Of a stretch of DNA of 64,000 nt, positions 35,501 through 43,985 are shown piece after piece. The stretch is taken from positions 62,001 to 126,000 of the forward strand of contig OZ241909.1 in the NCBI GenBank assembly GCA_965203735.1, in the 5' to 3' direction. Position 1 is the stretch's first letter; every line of letters begins with the position of its first letter. This DNA comes from Bin55 sp965203735. Lineage in GTDB: Bacteria; Pseudomonadota; Gammaproteobacteria; Pseudomonadales; Azotimanducaceae. The notes below the pieces were generated by a model. It had not been told where the DNA came from, searched no databases, and worked only from the letters and a program-made list of their open reading frames with translations. Position numbers and translations under genes: made by a program.

Positions 35501-38500
35501 CTCTAGATGTGACGATACAGGTTACAGATGTCAATGAACCTCCGATAGCTACCGATGAAGTCATTCCCGACCAACGAATACTGTTAGGCATGACTCAATG
35601 TGTAATTCTTGCAAGCGAGCATTTCTCCGATCCTGACGAATCCGACAAAGCTGCGGGACTGCTGATCGAAGCGACATCGACCCGTCCCGGTGATGTGGCC
35701 GTAACTATTCGAAACAACGAAGACGTCTGCATAGAGGGCAAGAATGTTGGAACCGGACCCGCCCGAATCACAGTAACTGCCGAAGACAGACAAGGAAACT
35801 CTGTCTACAAGCGATTCAAAGCCACTGTGGAACAGAACAATCCACCGATGACGGCAGCGTCTGGCGCACTTCCGGATATGGAAGTTCAGTTGGATGGGCG
35901 AAGCAACGACTTTGATCTGTATGAGTACTTTGACGACGGCGACGCCACGTACGACGAAACGATGACGTTCACCGTGACAGCGGACGACAACGATATTGCG
36001 ACCGGTACTATCGTGCGTCAGAAATACTTGCGAGTGTACGGCAACCGTGCGGGTACCGTGATGCTCAAAGTTACGGCGACTGATCAAAACAACCAAACGC
36101 ATTCACAGACCTTCAGCGTAACGGTTATCCGCAACGATCCTCCTGTTGCTAACCACAACGCCATCGATGACGTAGTTACCAGAGTCGGCGTACAACCCGA
36201 TCAGATCGATGCTGGCGATGCATTCACGGATGAGGGAGATTCCTTCACGCTGTCAATCGGCACCGACGATCCCGATGTGGCGACTTTGAGCATTGACTAT
36301 GACGCGAACATGAACCCTTGGATCACAGTCATGGTTCACTCCGTAGGGTCCACTCAAGCCACTATGACGGCGGTTGATACTGACCAAAACACTTCGACTA
36401 TCACTTTCACGATTACCGTCGGTCCCCGCAATGATCCTCCGATGCTGCTCAAAGCAATTGAAGATGTCACGATTGCGATGGACGAACGGTACGACATCGA
36501 ATTGGATGAGATCTTCGAAGACGAAGGTCGGCTCGATATCGAGATTGAGATCGAAGACGACAACGTTGCGGATGTGATTTACCGACGAAGCATGAACATC
36601 TTGCGCGTCTACGGATATGTAGCTGGCGACACGCTCGTGACCGTTACTGCTACGGACGATATCGATCAGTCCGTGACCGACGAGTTTATCGTCACTGTTG
36701 CCAGAGGTAGCGCGCCTGTCGTGAATGCCGTACCTGTCGATCAGACGGGTCGAGTCGATGACATGACTACCGTCTCGATGACGGGTGTATTCATGGATGC
36801 GGACGGAGACACACTTACATATGCTGCCGAGAGTTCCGACGAAGGCGTCGCGGTAGTAACCGTTACCGGAAATATCGTCGAAATAACTGGCGTTACCGAA
36901 GGCACAGCCGTGATAACCGTCACCGCAATGGATCCTGAAGGTCTGACAGCCGAGGTTTCGTTCAATGTGATAATCGGTCCAGCCGATATGCCTCCTGTTC
37001 TTGCTATTCCTCTGAGCGATCTAAAGATCGAGAAGGATAAAGAAGCAGACATAACCATGGACGGGGTCTTCGAAGACGACGGCGAGCTGAGCTACAACAT
37101 TACGTTTGAAGACGACAACATTGCGCACGGTGTATATCGTGCCGGTACGAACACAATTCGTGTCTATGGCGATGAAATTGGCGAAACGACAGCAACCGTT
37201 ACGGCGACCGACGATGTCGGTCAAACCGCAAGTGACTCGTTCGAGGTTGAAGTTCTCATACCCAATTATCCGCCAGTCGTTGTTGGATCCATTGACGATG
37301 GCTTGATAGAGGTTGGGGAACATACCGACGTTTCCATCGACGGAGTCTTCACTGACGAAGGGGAATTGACATATTCAGCTTCGAGTGCGGACGACGACAT
37401 TGCTGATGCCTTCTATCGGGCAAGCACAAATTCCGTACGAGTGTATGGAATCGGAGTCGGTTTCACGACCATAACGGTCACCGCCACCGACGATGTGGGG
37501 CAAGTTGCACGGGTGATGTTCGGTATGGAGGTCGAGCCTGCTAACGATCCACCTGTTGTGGCGGTAACGATTCCTGATCAAACCTTGACCGTGGCAGAAC
37601 CTGCTATGGTGTCGATTGCCAATACTTTCTCGGACCCCGATGGTGATCCTTTGGCGTACACGGTGACATCATCCAACACAGCAGCGGCCACCGTATCTCT
37701 GAATGGCACGGACATTACCATCACAGGGGTCAAAGTAGGTGTGACGATGATCTCGGTAACGGCCACCGATCCCGAGGGACTATCTGTAACGACGATGTTC
37801 GATGCGGAAGTCGAGAACGCGGCTCCGATGGTGATTATGGAGATCGAGGACCAAACTCTCACGGTGGTCACTCCCGCCATGGTCACGATCATGGGTGTAT
37901 TCAACGATCCCGACGGGGATGATTTGACCTACAGCGTCATGTCGTCCAACGAAGAAGCGGCGACTGTCGCCATTAGTGGTATGGATGTCACAGTAACAGG
38001 CGTGAAAGTGGGTATGACCACGATCACGGTCACCGCGACGGACCCCTCAGGACTGTACGCGATGACGATGTTCGATGCGGAGGTCGAGAACTCAGCTCCG
38101 ACAGTTGCGAACGAAATCGAGGACCAGACACTTACGGTTGTCACTCCTGCAATGGTTTCCATTGCCGACACCTTCATGGATCCTGATGGCGATGAATTGA
38201 CTTACAAGGCCATGTCGTCCAACGAGGCAGCCGCTACGGTTGACTTGGACGGCACCGATCTGACGGTCACCGGCGTGAAAGTCGGTATGACCATGATCAC
38301 AGTGACTGCAACAGATCCTGACGGCCTGTATGTAATGACCTCGTTCGAAGCGGAAGTCGAGAACGCGGCTCCAATGGTAGTCAACGAGATCGACGACCAG
38401 ACCTTGACGGTGGTTGATCCTGCGATGGTTTCCATCGTCGACACCTTCATGGATCCCGATGGGGATGAACTGAAGTACACCGCTATGTCTTCCAACACAG

Positions 38501-40680
38501 CGGCCGCTACGGTTGACCTTGACGGAACCGATCTGACGGTCACTGGCGTGAAAGTCGGAATGACAACGATTACTGTGACCGCGACGGACCCCTCAGGCTT
38601 GTACGCAATGACGACGTTCGAGGCGGAAGTCGAGAACGCAGCTCCCATGATGGTCGGCACCTTGGATGACCAAGTGGTAACCCGTGGCGATCCGATGACA
38701 TTTTCGATAACGGGAGTCTTCATGGATCCCGATGGAGACATGCTTACTTATATGGCGGCTTCCGATGATGTCACTATTGCGACGGCTTCAGTCTCTGGAG
38801 ACGATGTGACTCTCAATGGTGTTGATCCAGGAACCGCCACTATCACGGTAACAGCGAGCGATCCCGATGGACTCAGCGCCGAAGGTTCATTCATGGTCAC
38901 GGTTGAGACTGTTCCAGAAACTGTGGGAACCATTGCCGACGTGACACTGCAGGTTGGTGGTGAAGCGATGACCATGTCCATTGCGCAGTACTTCGAGGAC
39001 GACGATGGCGACACACTGACCTATACGATCGCAACCGAAGGTGCTGCGGCGACAGCGGCCCTGACCGATGCGGACTTGACTCTCACGCCGTTCACGAAGG
39101 GTTCGACGCAAGTCACTTTGACCGCATCCGATCCGAAAGGAAGAAGCGCGATGCAAGTCTTCATGGCAAACGTGACCGATTCTGGAATTAAGGCCGTAGC
39201 TGGGGATGCACTTGCAGGTGCTGCTCGAGCGACGATGGCGAGTGCCACAACTGCCATTGGATCACGAATTGAAGGGAATCGAGGCGACACCTCTGGAATT
39301 TCTTTCTTGCCGATGGTTGGTGGAAGTTCCGAAGACGAACGCATTGCAGCGTACAACGCCAGTGAAGTGAGTGCACGGCACGGCGTAGTGGCGAATGCGA
39401 ATCGAGCTGGACCCGTCGGACAGAATTCTGCCGGAGCGGGTGCGCGGAACGATCCGAATGGCGTTTCCTGGGGAACGATCGCCTCAAACACCAATACACG
39501 AACCACAGGAGAGACTGTGAAATCGTTGGTTGGTAACGGGTTCTCGCAGTTTCTCAACGGAGACGGAGGACTTGGTTCCATCTCTGGATGGGGCGCAGTC
39601 GACTTTCAGACCTTTGAAGGCATGGGCTATGAAGGCAACGCAACAGCCTTCTTCCTCGGCGCAGATGTCATGATTAGTCCGCACGTCCTTCTCGGGGCTG
39701 CAGTAGCACACAACCGATCAGAGAGCGATTACACCTATGGTACGGCGACACAGACTCTCGAGACTACTACGACATCTGTGATGCCCTATGGAGCCTACAA
39801 ACCGAATCCGAAGGCGGTCATCTGGGGTGTCGTCGGACGAGGCGGGGGTGAAGCGACGACAACGGTCATGAATGCCGACGACGAGTCTAGCGATCTCACC
39901 TTGAGCTTGGGAATGTTCGGCGCAAGCGCTCGATTCGCAAGTCAAGGTCGTATGGAATTCGGTATCAGAGGCGATGCTGCTTTCGCGGGAATGGAAACCG
40001 ACGATGGTACGGGTGCCGCGGATGCATTGGAAGCTGCAGTGAATCGAGCAAGACTAGGTCTTGAAGCCGCGATGCACTACAGCAGTCCAGGCGGTCCTAC
40101 GGTCACACCCTACGGAGAGCTGAACCTTCGATATGACGGAGGAGATGGCGTCACCGGTAGTGGTCTCGAGGTCGCAGGAGGATTGAGAATCAATACCTCC
40201 AACTTCGAACTCGACGCACGCGGACACACCGTTGCGGCCCACTCGGGTGACGACTTCGCAGAGAGTGGATTCGCCCTCATGGCTACGTTCAATCCGAATC
40301 GCACCATGAACGGACTGTCCATATCCATCGCTCCTTCTTGGGGGCAGACATCGAGATCTCAGAGTGTCGTCTGGACGAACTCAAACTTCGATCAGTTGCC
40401 CTTCAACACGGGTGGTGGCTTTGGTGTGAACAACGGTTTGACCATGAACGCGAATATTGGGTACGGAATGTTTGTCAATCACGACAGATTCCTACTTACA
40501 CCCTACTTCGAGTACAGCCAGAGTTCCAAGGAGAACACGTCAATGCTCTTGGGCGCAGAGCTCAAGCAATTGATCATGTCGTCCTCTCTGGTAGACATGA
40601 ACTTCACGCTGGGACGCACGGATTCAGGATTTGGGTCCGAAGGCAACCAGCTGGAGATCAACGCGACTATTCAGTTCTAG
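32590..40680 (+). CDS. Giant surface protein B: cadherin/Ig-like repeats with C-terminal outer-membrane barrel
   Basis: 2696 residues from ATG 32590, chosen because aaggagg lies seven bases upstream and a signal segment follows (TTALLTMGAFSLNALSQ). The order is: an N-terminal Cys-containing domain, a fibronectin-like domain (about 190-300), cadherin-like domains with DVEEPP or DVNEPP linkers (to about 1000), and then a long row of Ig-like/BIG-type units. Four consecutive unit boundaries repeat at exactly 273 bases (91 residues), with nearly identical EIEDQTLTVV and VENAAPM words. A conserved segment (ARATMASATTAIGSRIEG, about 2210) leads to a beta-barrel from about 2330 that ends in Phe (NATIQF). 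A terminator follows. It is a close paralogue of protein C. Surface adhesion is inferred. Confidence 0.88.
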   Translation: MKSLLMVRKHTNVPRRFSFLHIVRTTALLTMGAFSLNALSQTNCGFDDVTEGTNWQVVGNVNQVVFYQGTGATVTIPNFNDDGCVGSGATSFRLFKNGVQITDLTDGTEDDVIRLLRRVTGVTVTDVGVTATDGDAGWGDEHTITYDGTDSSWGAAAVEYTVQAARAFTDVLGEFTFTVTVLPTQLTVPGTVVWKAESTESIVVSWVGDDVSGTATHYQVGWRTNGMTSYTMSGLIPENTPASDTAHIYSIHGLKAGTGYDVAVRAVNPGSMTNMYDDAYSPFSTPTFDAAEHSTKSPMDDATPPNAINDMNPIRIATSQTVSIDAMDWIYPHIVGTADTVTGTAFHATGTTFTYNTRSGNNSALRVEFINDGDANTDDHVIRLTGLAEADTYAVVTAEGTDGSELRTEIPVKIGTNAEQIFSVVSATSRWDLETTGADFEVDASDFVSEADATIEYSMTGGIHRGVTYLEIAEDTGVISVPTGTNLSPLESGDEFELTVTATNGNQGTDSMVIYVDVVEGDDAPFLKPGTGDVWLKPLAEANGGGSRVVNLSKYFDDRDGGRLCFDITGDTTDIGTTSNPMVVADARLAGASQCKNAQLTVEMNLPSQNPASDDFSLLGLRRVVEVEVDVAAYQEGDKTNTSDPVTVKIKLAYGRNSSPAIRAVAKAGNVYIASGGWTVDENEAFTITFTADDPLPTDDELCWSDKGMCTPCVGADRRMSSRTDDNGVSHEFDLTVPAAKVDYEKNRDGYVIELCATDLSGATHTTEFTVIIDDVEEPPTFKPIDDMYFVVGDYAQSIDLADFVQDGDGARDIVSYDANTVGSSTAVEVSESDGVVTVEPTDETLARKAEVEIEVSATDTSGYRAYGYFTAHVKNSNRSPYFPGGLGSVTYSIPENTAAKTNVGSRIEADDPDVGDTITYELSGSSMFSLTTSGDTAQITLAKSGLDYESGNRSYDLIVTASDGYGGAATLDVTIQVTDVNEPPIATDEVIPDQRILLGMTQCVILASEHFSDPDESDKAAGLLIEATSTRPGDVAVTIRNNEDVCIEGKNVGTGPARITVTAEDRQGNSVYKRFKATVEQNNPPMTAASGALPDMEVQLDGRSNDFDLYEYFDDGDATYDETMTFTVTADDNDIATGTIVRQKYLRVYGNRAGTVMLKVTATDQNNQTHSQTFSVTVIRNDPPVANHNAIDDVVTRVGVQPDQIDAGDAFTDEGDSFTLSIGTDDPDVATLSIDYDANMNPWITVMVHSVGSTQATMTAVDTDQNTSTITFTITVGPRNDPPMLLKAIEDVTIAMDERYDIELDEIFEDEGRLDIEIEIEDDNVADVIYRRSMNILRVYGYVAGDTLVTVTATDDIDQSVTDEFIVTVARGSAPVVNAVPVDQTGRVDDMTTVSMTGVFMDADGDTLTYAAESSDEGVAVVTVTGNIVEITGVTEGTAVITVTAMDPEGLTAEVSFNVIIGPADMPPVLAIPLSDLKIEKDKEADITMDGVFEDDGELSYNITFEDDNIAHGVYRAGTNTIRVYGDEIGETTATVTATDDVGQTASDSFEVEVLIPNYPPVVVGSIDDGLIEVGEHTDVSIDGVFTDEGELTYSASSADDDIADAFYRASTNSVRVYGIGVGFTTITVTATDDVGQVARVMFGMEVEPANDPPVVAVTIPDQTLTVAEPAMVSIANTFSDPDGDPLAYTVTSSNTAAATVSLNGTDITITGVKVGVTMISVTATDPEGLSVTTMFDAEVENAAPMVIMEIEDQTLTVVTPAMVTIMGVFNDPDGDDLTYSVMSSNEEAATVAISGMDVTVTGVKVGMTTITVTATDPSGLYAMTMFDAEVENSAPTVANEIEDQTLTVVTPAMVSIADTFMDPDGDELTYKAMSSNEAAATVDLDGTDLTVTGVKVGMTMITVTATDPDGLYVMTSFEAEVENAAPMVVNEIDDQTLTVVDPAMVSIVDTFMDPDGDELKYTAMSSNTAAATVDLDGTDLTVTGVKVGMTTITVTATDPSGLYAMTTFEAEVENAAPMMVGTLDDQVVTRGDPMTFSITGVFMDPDGDMLTYMAASDDVTIATASVSGDDVTLNGVDPGTATITVTASDPDGLSAEGSFMVTVETVPETVGTIADVTLQVGGEAMTMSIAQYFEDDDGDTLTYTIATEGAAATAALTDADLTLTPFTKGSTQVTLTASDPKGRSAMQVFMANVTDSGIKAVAGDALAGAARATMASATTAIGSRIEGNRGDTSGISFLPMVGGSSEDERIAAYNASEVSARHGVVANANRAGPVGQNSAGAGARNDPNGVSWGTIASNTNTRTTGETVKSLVGNGFSQFLNGDGGLGSISGWGAVDFQTFEGMGYEGNATAFFLGADVMISPHVLLGAAVAHNRSESDYTYGTATQTLETTTTSVMPYGAYKPNPKAVIWGVVGRGGGEATTTVMNADDESSDLTLSLGMFGASARFASQGRMEFGIRGDAAFAGMETDDGTGAADALEAAVNRARLGLEAAMHYSSPGGPTVTPYGELNLRYDGGDGVTGSGLEVAGGLRINTSNFELDARGHTVAAHSGDDFAESGFALMATFNPNRTMNGLSISIAPSWGQTSRSQSVVWTNSNFDQLPFNTGGGFGVNNGLTMNANIGYGMFVNHDRFLLTPYFEYSQSSKENTSMLLGAELKQLIMSSSLVDMNFTLGRTDSGFGSEGNQLEINATIQF
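37531..38640 (+). repeat. Tandem 273-bp repeat units inside giant gene B
   Basis: The word gtcgagaac starts at 37810, 38083, 38356 and 38629, exactly 273 bases apart; the related word gtcgagcct at 37531 lies 279 bases before the first. Each unit codes for one 91-residue Ig-like domain beginning near a VENxAP linker. The units are highly alike, so they likely exchange sequence by recombination. Confidence 0.85.
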
Positions 40681-40701
40681 TCGTAGTCTAATTACTACAA
40701 C

Positions 40702-40736
40702 AACCCGCGTGTTGGTTCGCCAGCACGCGGGTTTTC
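40702..40736 (+). terminator. Rho-independent terminator of giant gene B
   Basis: aacccgcgtgttgg-ttcg-ccagcacgcgggtt followed by ttct. The stem is long and G+C-rich with one mismatch, and it lies 22 bases after the stop codon. Confidence 0.9.
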
Positions 40737-40850
40737 TATTTAGTTCGGCATTCTCTTTTGGGTTGAAAGAGTTAGGTACGCGTGGACTTGCGCTAATAGG
40801 GTCACAATGCTGTTGGTATAGCCGTTGTAGATTCTGCATCCACCAAAATA

Positions 40851-41297
40851 TCAGTCGGTCTTTGGTGAATTCTCCGGGTCTTGTTCCATTGCTTGCTGGA
40901 GAAGATCGGTGTTTACTACGAAGCTGCCATGTTCTGAGCCGTTGGCCGTGAATCCTTTTTCTTCTAACATCTTCCAAACTCTTTTGGTCTTCTCAATCCA
41001 CTCCTTCTTTGATCTTGCGTCCTTCTCTGGATCCTCATAGCGAGCTATCATGCCGTCTAGGGCGGGCAGGAGCTGTTGTGTGCCATCCGATCGAATTCGA
41101 ACATGTCGGTCATTTGTCATTCGATGCGCTGCATAGTAGTCCAAGAACTTCCCATTACGATCCTCTCCGAACAAAAATTTGATAGTCCAACCCTGTTGTA
41201 CGATTTGACCTCGTTCCATTCGACTTTCAATATCGTTGGGAAGTGTTATTTTCCAGCGTGAGAAGAACTTGTTGAACTGGGATATTCGCTTGTCCAT
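40851..41297 (-). CDS. Conserved-looking hypothetical protein
   Basis: 148 residues starting at ATG 41297, with an upstream gaaaggagcgttccgt that contains a good ribosome-binding site. It is soluble, charged and mixed alpha/beta: WTIKFLFGEDRNGKFLDYYA, AHRMTNDRHVRIRSDG and a helical tail. The middle reads like a small conserved family (DYYAxHRMTNDRHxRI), but I cannot name it. It is the first gene of the island after giant gene B and points toward B. Function unknown. Confidence 0.6.
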   Translation of the reverse strand: MDKRISQFNKFFSRWKITLPNDIESRMERGQIVQQGWTIKFLFGEDRNGKFLDYYAAHRMTNDRHVRIRSDGTQQLLPALDGMIARYEDPEKDARSKKEWIEKTKRVWKMLEEKGFTANGSEHGSFVVNTDLLQQAMEQDPENSPKTD

Positions 41298-41531
41298 ACG
41301 GAACGCTCCTTTCTCGATCCATGCTGATTACTTTGATATTCCGAATGTAGAGCCGAAGCCTCTCATACGCTAAACCAGTACCGGAGGGTTCTTCCGATGT
41401 GCTCTAGCCCCTAGAGTCAACGGTTTACAGTGTAATCGGAAATGGGTGACGCACTCCCCAGCGCTTATTTGCAGGTGAGCCATCATTTTCATCGATGCTC
41501 GTTCATCAATTGGTACGGAGCTGTTGGACGA

Positions 41532-41966
41532 CTATCTAATCACCAGATCAACTTTCTCGATTCGTACGTTCAAAGCCCTAGCCACCTGACAGAGTCGACG
41601 ATAACTAGCGGAAGCATACGCTTCTGATTCATAGCGTTGTATCTGCTGCTCTTTAATTCCCATACGCTGAGCTAACGCTCGCTGACTTAAGCCACTGGCG
41701 ACCCTAGCCTTAATTAAGCCATGGGCCAACTCTTCAAGCGAATAAACTGAGATTGTTGATACTTCCTCCGACTTAAGCAGTTCGTATTCGTCCAGTTCGA
41801 CATTCAGGTCGTCTAGTAGGCTTTCCAAGGCATCGCGTTCAGCTTTCAGCATCGTTGGGTGCGCATTGTCTTGAAGGTTGGCTCGGCAATCTAACTCTTG
41901 GATTGCGTCTTTGAGTCGATGAGCCTTTTTTAGTGTAATTCGATACTGTCTCTCATTGGTTAGCAT
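41532..41966 (-). CDS. XRE-family helix-turn-helix regulator of an antitoxin-like module (copy 2)
   Basis: 144 residues from ATG 41966, which shares its A with the TGA of the partner gene (TGATG), so the two were coupled. The N-terminal half is a long charged helix (LKDAIQELDCRANLQD). The C-terminal half is an XRE helix-turn-helix: LIKARVASGLSQRALAQRMG, then IKEQQIQRYESEAYASASY. It has the same plan as the regulator at 14778-15224. It probably binds its own promoter and acts as an antitoxin or repressor. The partner gene is broken, so this gene is an orphan. Confidence 0.82.
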   Translation of the reverse strand: MLTNERQYRITLKKAHRLKDAIQELDCRANLQDNAHPTMLKAERDALESLLDDLNVELDEYELLKSEEVSTISVYSLEELAHGLIKARVASGLSQRALAQRMGIKEQQIQRYESEAYASASYRRLCQVARALNVRIEKVDLVIR

Positions 41967-42400
41967 CACATACGCCTCAGATATATTCGAACAAGACCCT
42001 TTTCTACCTCATTCCGATTCGTTTGAAAGAACTCAACAACAGCGTCTTCGGGCATTCCGTTCACTTGCGAAGGGAACAGGTCTCCGAGATACTTATTCTT
42101 CATTGCGAACCTTCCCCCTGAGAAGTCCAAGAACACTGGATCTATCAAACTCACGTCAACAGTGTCGAAATCCCAAATAGCGTCGTAATCACCTGGCAGA
42201 AACTTGGCAGTGACAAAGCTTCCGTTCAGCAAGATTCAGGAACAGCCAGCTACTTGAAGGTTCTCGCACGCGGCTCTTAGACCTTCAATTAGTCGCAATC
42301 CATGGCCATTGAAACCGAACGATTCAACCATATCGTGCCATAGCATGTGGTGAATCTCTAGAGGCAGATATCCTGTAACTGGATCAAGAGAAAGAGTCAT
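41966..42400 (-). pseudogene. Partner gene of the XRE regulator (copy 2) with in-frame nonsense codon, DUF6932-like
   Basis: The frame from ATG 42400 to the TGA at 41966-41968 spans 145 codons and is interrupted by one TGA at 42236-42238. Upstream of it the translation ends LRAACENLQVAGCS; downstream it continues ILLNGSFVTAKFLPGDYDAI. In the DUF6932-like family as I recall it, this point reads AGCxRVxLDGSFVTAK, so a single Arg CGA-to-TGA change would explain the break. The downstream 88 residues could restart at TTG 42232. Apart from this codon the gene looks intact. The partner at the first XRE locus is broken in a different way. Confidence 0.7.
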
Positions 42401-42455
42401 CAACACAATTATATTGTTGTGTTGTTAGAAGTCTAGACATCCAGCAACATTTCGT

Positions 42456-42478
42456 ATGGCTATCGAGAGGATAGCCAT
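42456..42478. other. Perfect hairpin in the intergenic region
   Basis: atggctatc-gagag-gatagccat, a 9-bp stem with a 5-base loop, lies between the second Fic gene and the XRE partner gene. On the plus strand it is followed by tcttt. It may be a weak terminator or a protein site. Confidence 0.35.
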
Positions 42479-42667
42479 TCTTTGTAATCAATCTCCTGCA
42501 TTCTGCTGCTAAAGGAGCATAGAAACGCTAAACGTTCCCCGACTGAGCGGTCCGAGTGACTTGGGCCGAACAGAACGAAGCTCTTTATCAATCAATAGTC
42601 CGATCCAAAATGATCTGAGTTCAGCACTTCGCAACACGGTGACTGCTGGTCTTCAATCGACAAAACG

Positions 42668-43822
42668 CTATGAGTCATTGAAGACTTCGACATACCGATG
42701 GAACAGATATCGCCTGTTTCGGTGGCGTCCTGTATATTCCCGAAGCAGATCAAATTCAACCATCCGAGCAACAAGCGCGTTTGCAGAAGCAAAAGTGGTT
42801 CCCGTCAATTCTCGGACTTCGTTCACACTAGTAAATGGGAACTCGTAAAGGAGATCCAGCAAACGATGTCCATTTGCGGCCGCACGACCGAGCCTGTCAT
42901 TGATCACATGACGATCTCGTTCTCGCATGGAAAGTATGCGCCCAGCTGTCATCGCTGCGTGAATGCTGACTTCCTCCACGGCGCGCAAGAAGAAAACGAG
43001 CCAATCTTCCCAAGCTCCTTTGTCTCGAACCGCCTGCAATTTGTCGTAGTACTCCTGGCGATGTCGATTGAAGTACCACGAGAGGTAGAGAACTGGTATC
43101 ACTAGCACTTTGTACCTAGATAAAAAAAGCGTGACGATTAGTCGGCCAACCCGTCCGTTGCCGTCACGAAAAGGATGGATAGTTCCAAACTGCGCGTGTA
43201 TCAGACCAACCTTCACGAGCAAAGGGAGAGCAATATTGCTCTCCATAAACCCATCAAGAGATCGCATGTGTTGCACAACTTGAGAAGGTGGCGGCGGAAC
43301 AAAATCGGCGTCGAGTAAATGACTCCCGGCCGGTCCAATCCAAACCTGATTGGACCTGAACTCACCGGGTGAGAGATTAGAACCTCCCGTGTTCTGAAAC
43401 AGCTTTCCGTGAATTTCTTTGATAAGATCGGAAGATATCGACGATTCTTTTGCCCGTCTAAGTCCGTAGTTCATGGCAGCCACGTAATTGATGACTTCGT
43501 AGATATCACTCTTTCGATCACTTCCGATGAGTCTTGCTTCAGCTGCCAGTACGTCTACCAGTGCGCTCTCGTTGCCGTCAATCCTGTTAGAAAGTACAGC
43601 CTCCCGACGTATGTACATGGGAATGAAGAGATTGGGTAGTGGCAAAACCTGAATAGATCCCTCTAAACGTCCCAAGGCTCGTTCTGCCCGTGATACAGCT
43701 TGTTGAAGCTCCATTGAGAAATGAATGGACGGAATAGGTGGTAGTGGAGCTGGATTGAATGCCTGGTACCCCTCAAGCTGTCTTTCGTACCTTCCGGCAC
43801 GAGTCGAACTACTTGTGCCCAT
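42668..43822 (-). CDS. Fic-family AMP transferase with intact catalytic motif
   Basis: 384 residues from ATG 43822. The Fic motif HPFRDGNGRVGR is complete, with catalytic His216, so AMP or other nucleotide transfer onto target hydroxyls is expected. The N-terminal inhibitory-helix motif, normally SxxxEG, reads SNRIDG: the Glu that blocks ATP is Asp82 (codon GAC). The layout, with FNPAPLPPIP near the start and a C-terminal winged helix (RLLDLLYEFPFTSVNEVREL) at about 310-375, is that of common soluble class II Fic proteins with a DNA-binding-like tail. It is divergent from the putative nuclease gene at 43986. Confidence 0.9.
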   Translation of the reverse strand: MGTSSSTRAGRYERQLEGYQAFNPAPLPPIPSIHFSMELQQAVSRAERALGRLEGSIQVLPLPNLFIPMYIRREAVLSNRIDGNESALVDVLAAEARLIGSDRKSDIYEVINYVAAMNYGLRRAKESSISSDLIKEIHGKLFQNTGGSNLSPGEFRSNQVWIGPAGSHLLDADFVPPPPSQVVQHMRSLDGFMESNIALPLLVKVGLIHAQFGTIHPFRDGNGRVGRLIVTLFLSRYKVLVIPVLYLSWYFNRHRQEYYDKLQAVRDKGAWEDWLVFFLRAVEEVSIHAAMTAGRILSMRERDRHVINDRLGRAAANGHRLLDLLYEFPFTSVNEVRELTGTTFASANALVARMVEFDLLREYTGRHRNRRYLFHRYVEVFNDS

Positions 43823-43890
43823 TTCTATTCTGTCCCTCCGAAGTGCTCAATATCACAATATGCACTGCTGTTAGTAACGGACAAAGACTT

Positions 43891-43911
43891 AAACTATTCT
43901 TATTATAGTTT
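43891..43911. promoter_or_regulatory. Inverted repeat in the divergent promoter region of Fic and the putative nuclease
   Basis: aaactat-tcttatt-atagttt, two perfect 7-base arms, lies in the A+T-rich 163-base gap between divergent genes. It could be an operator for either. No regulator is proven. Confidence 0.35.
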
Positions 43912-43985
43912 TTTGGATATATGGATTGTGTTCAAATCTATATTATGTTTGGTTAAAATAAAGGCACCGCTCGTGAAGGATAAGG

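Noticed and set aside
38202..39581. Long Ser/Val-rich open frames opposite giant genes B and C
   Set aside because: They mirror the repeat-rich coding strand (complement of Thr/Asp/Val codons), have no ribosome-binding sites and reproduce the 273-base period of the real genes.
41442..41627. Plus-strand frame between the hypothetical gene and the XRE gene
   Set aside because: It overlaps the XRE gene on the other strand and has no supporting signal.
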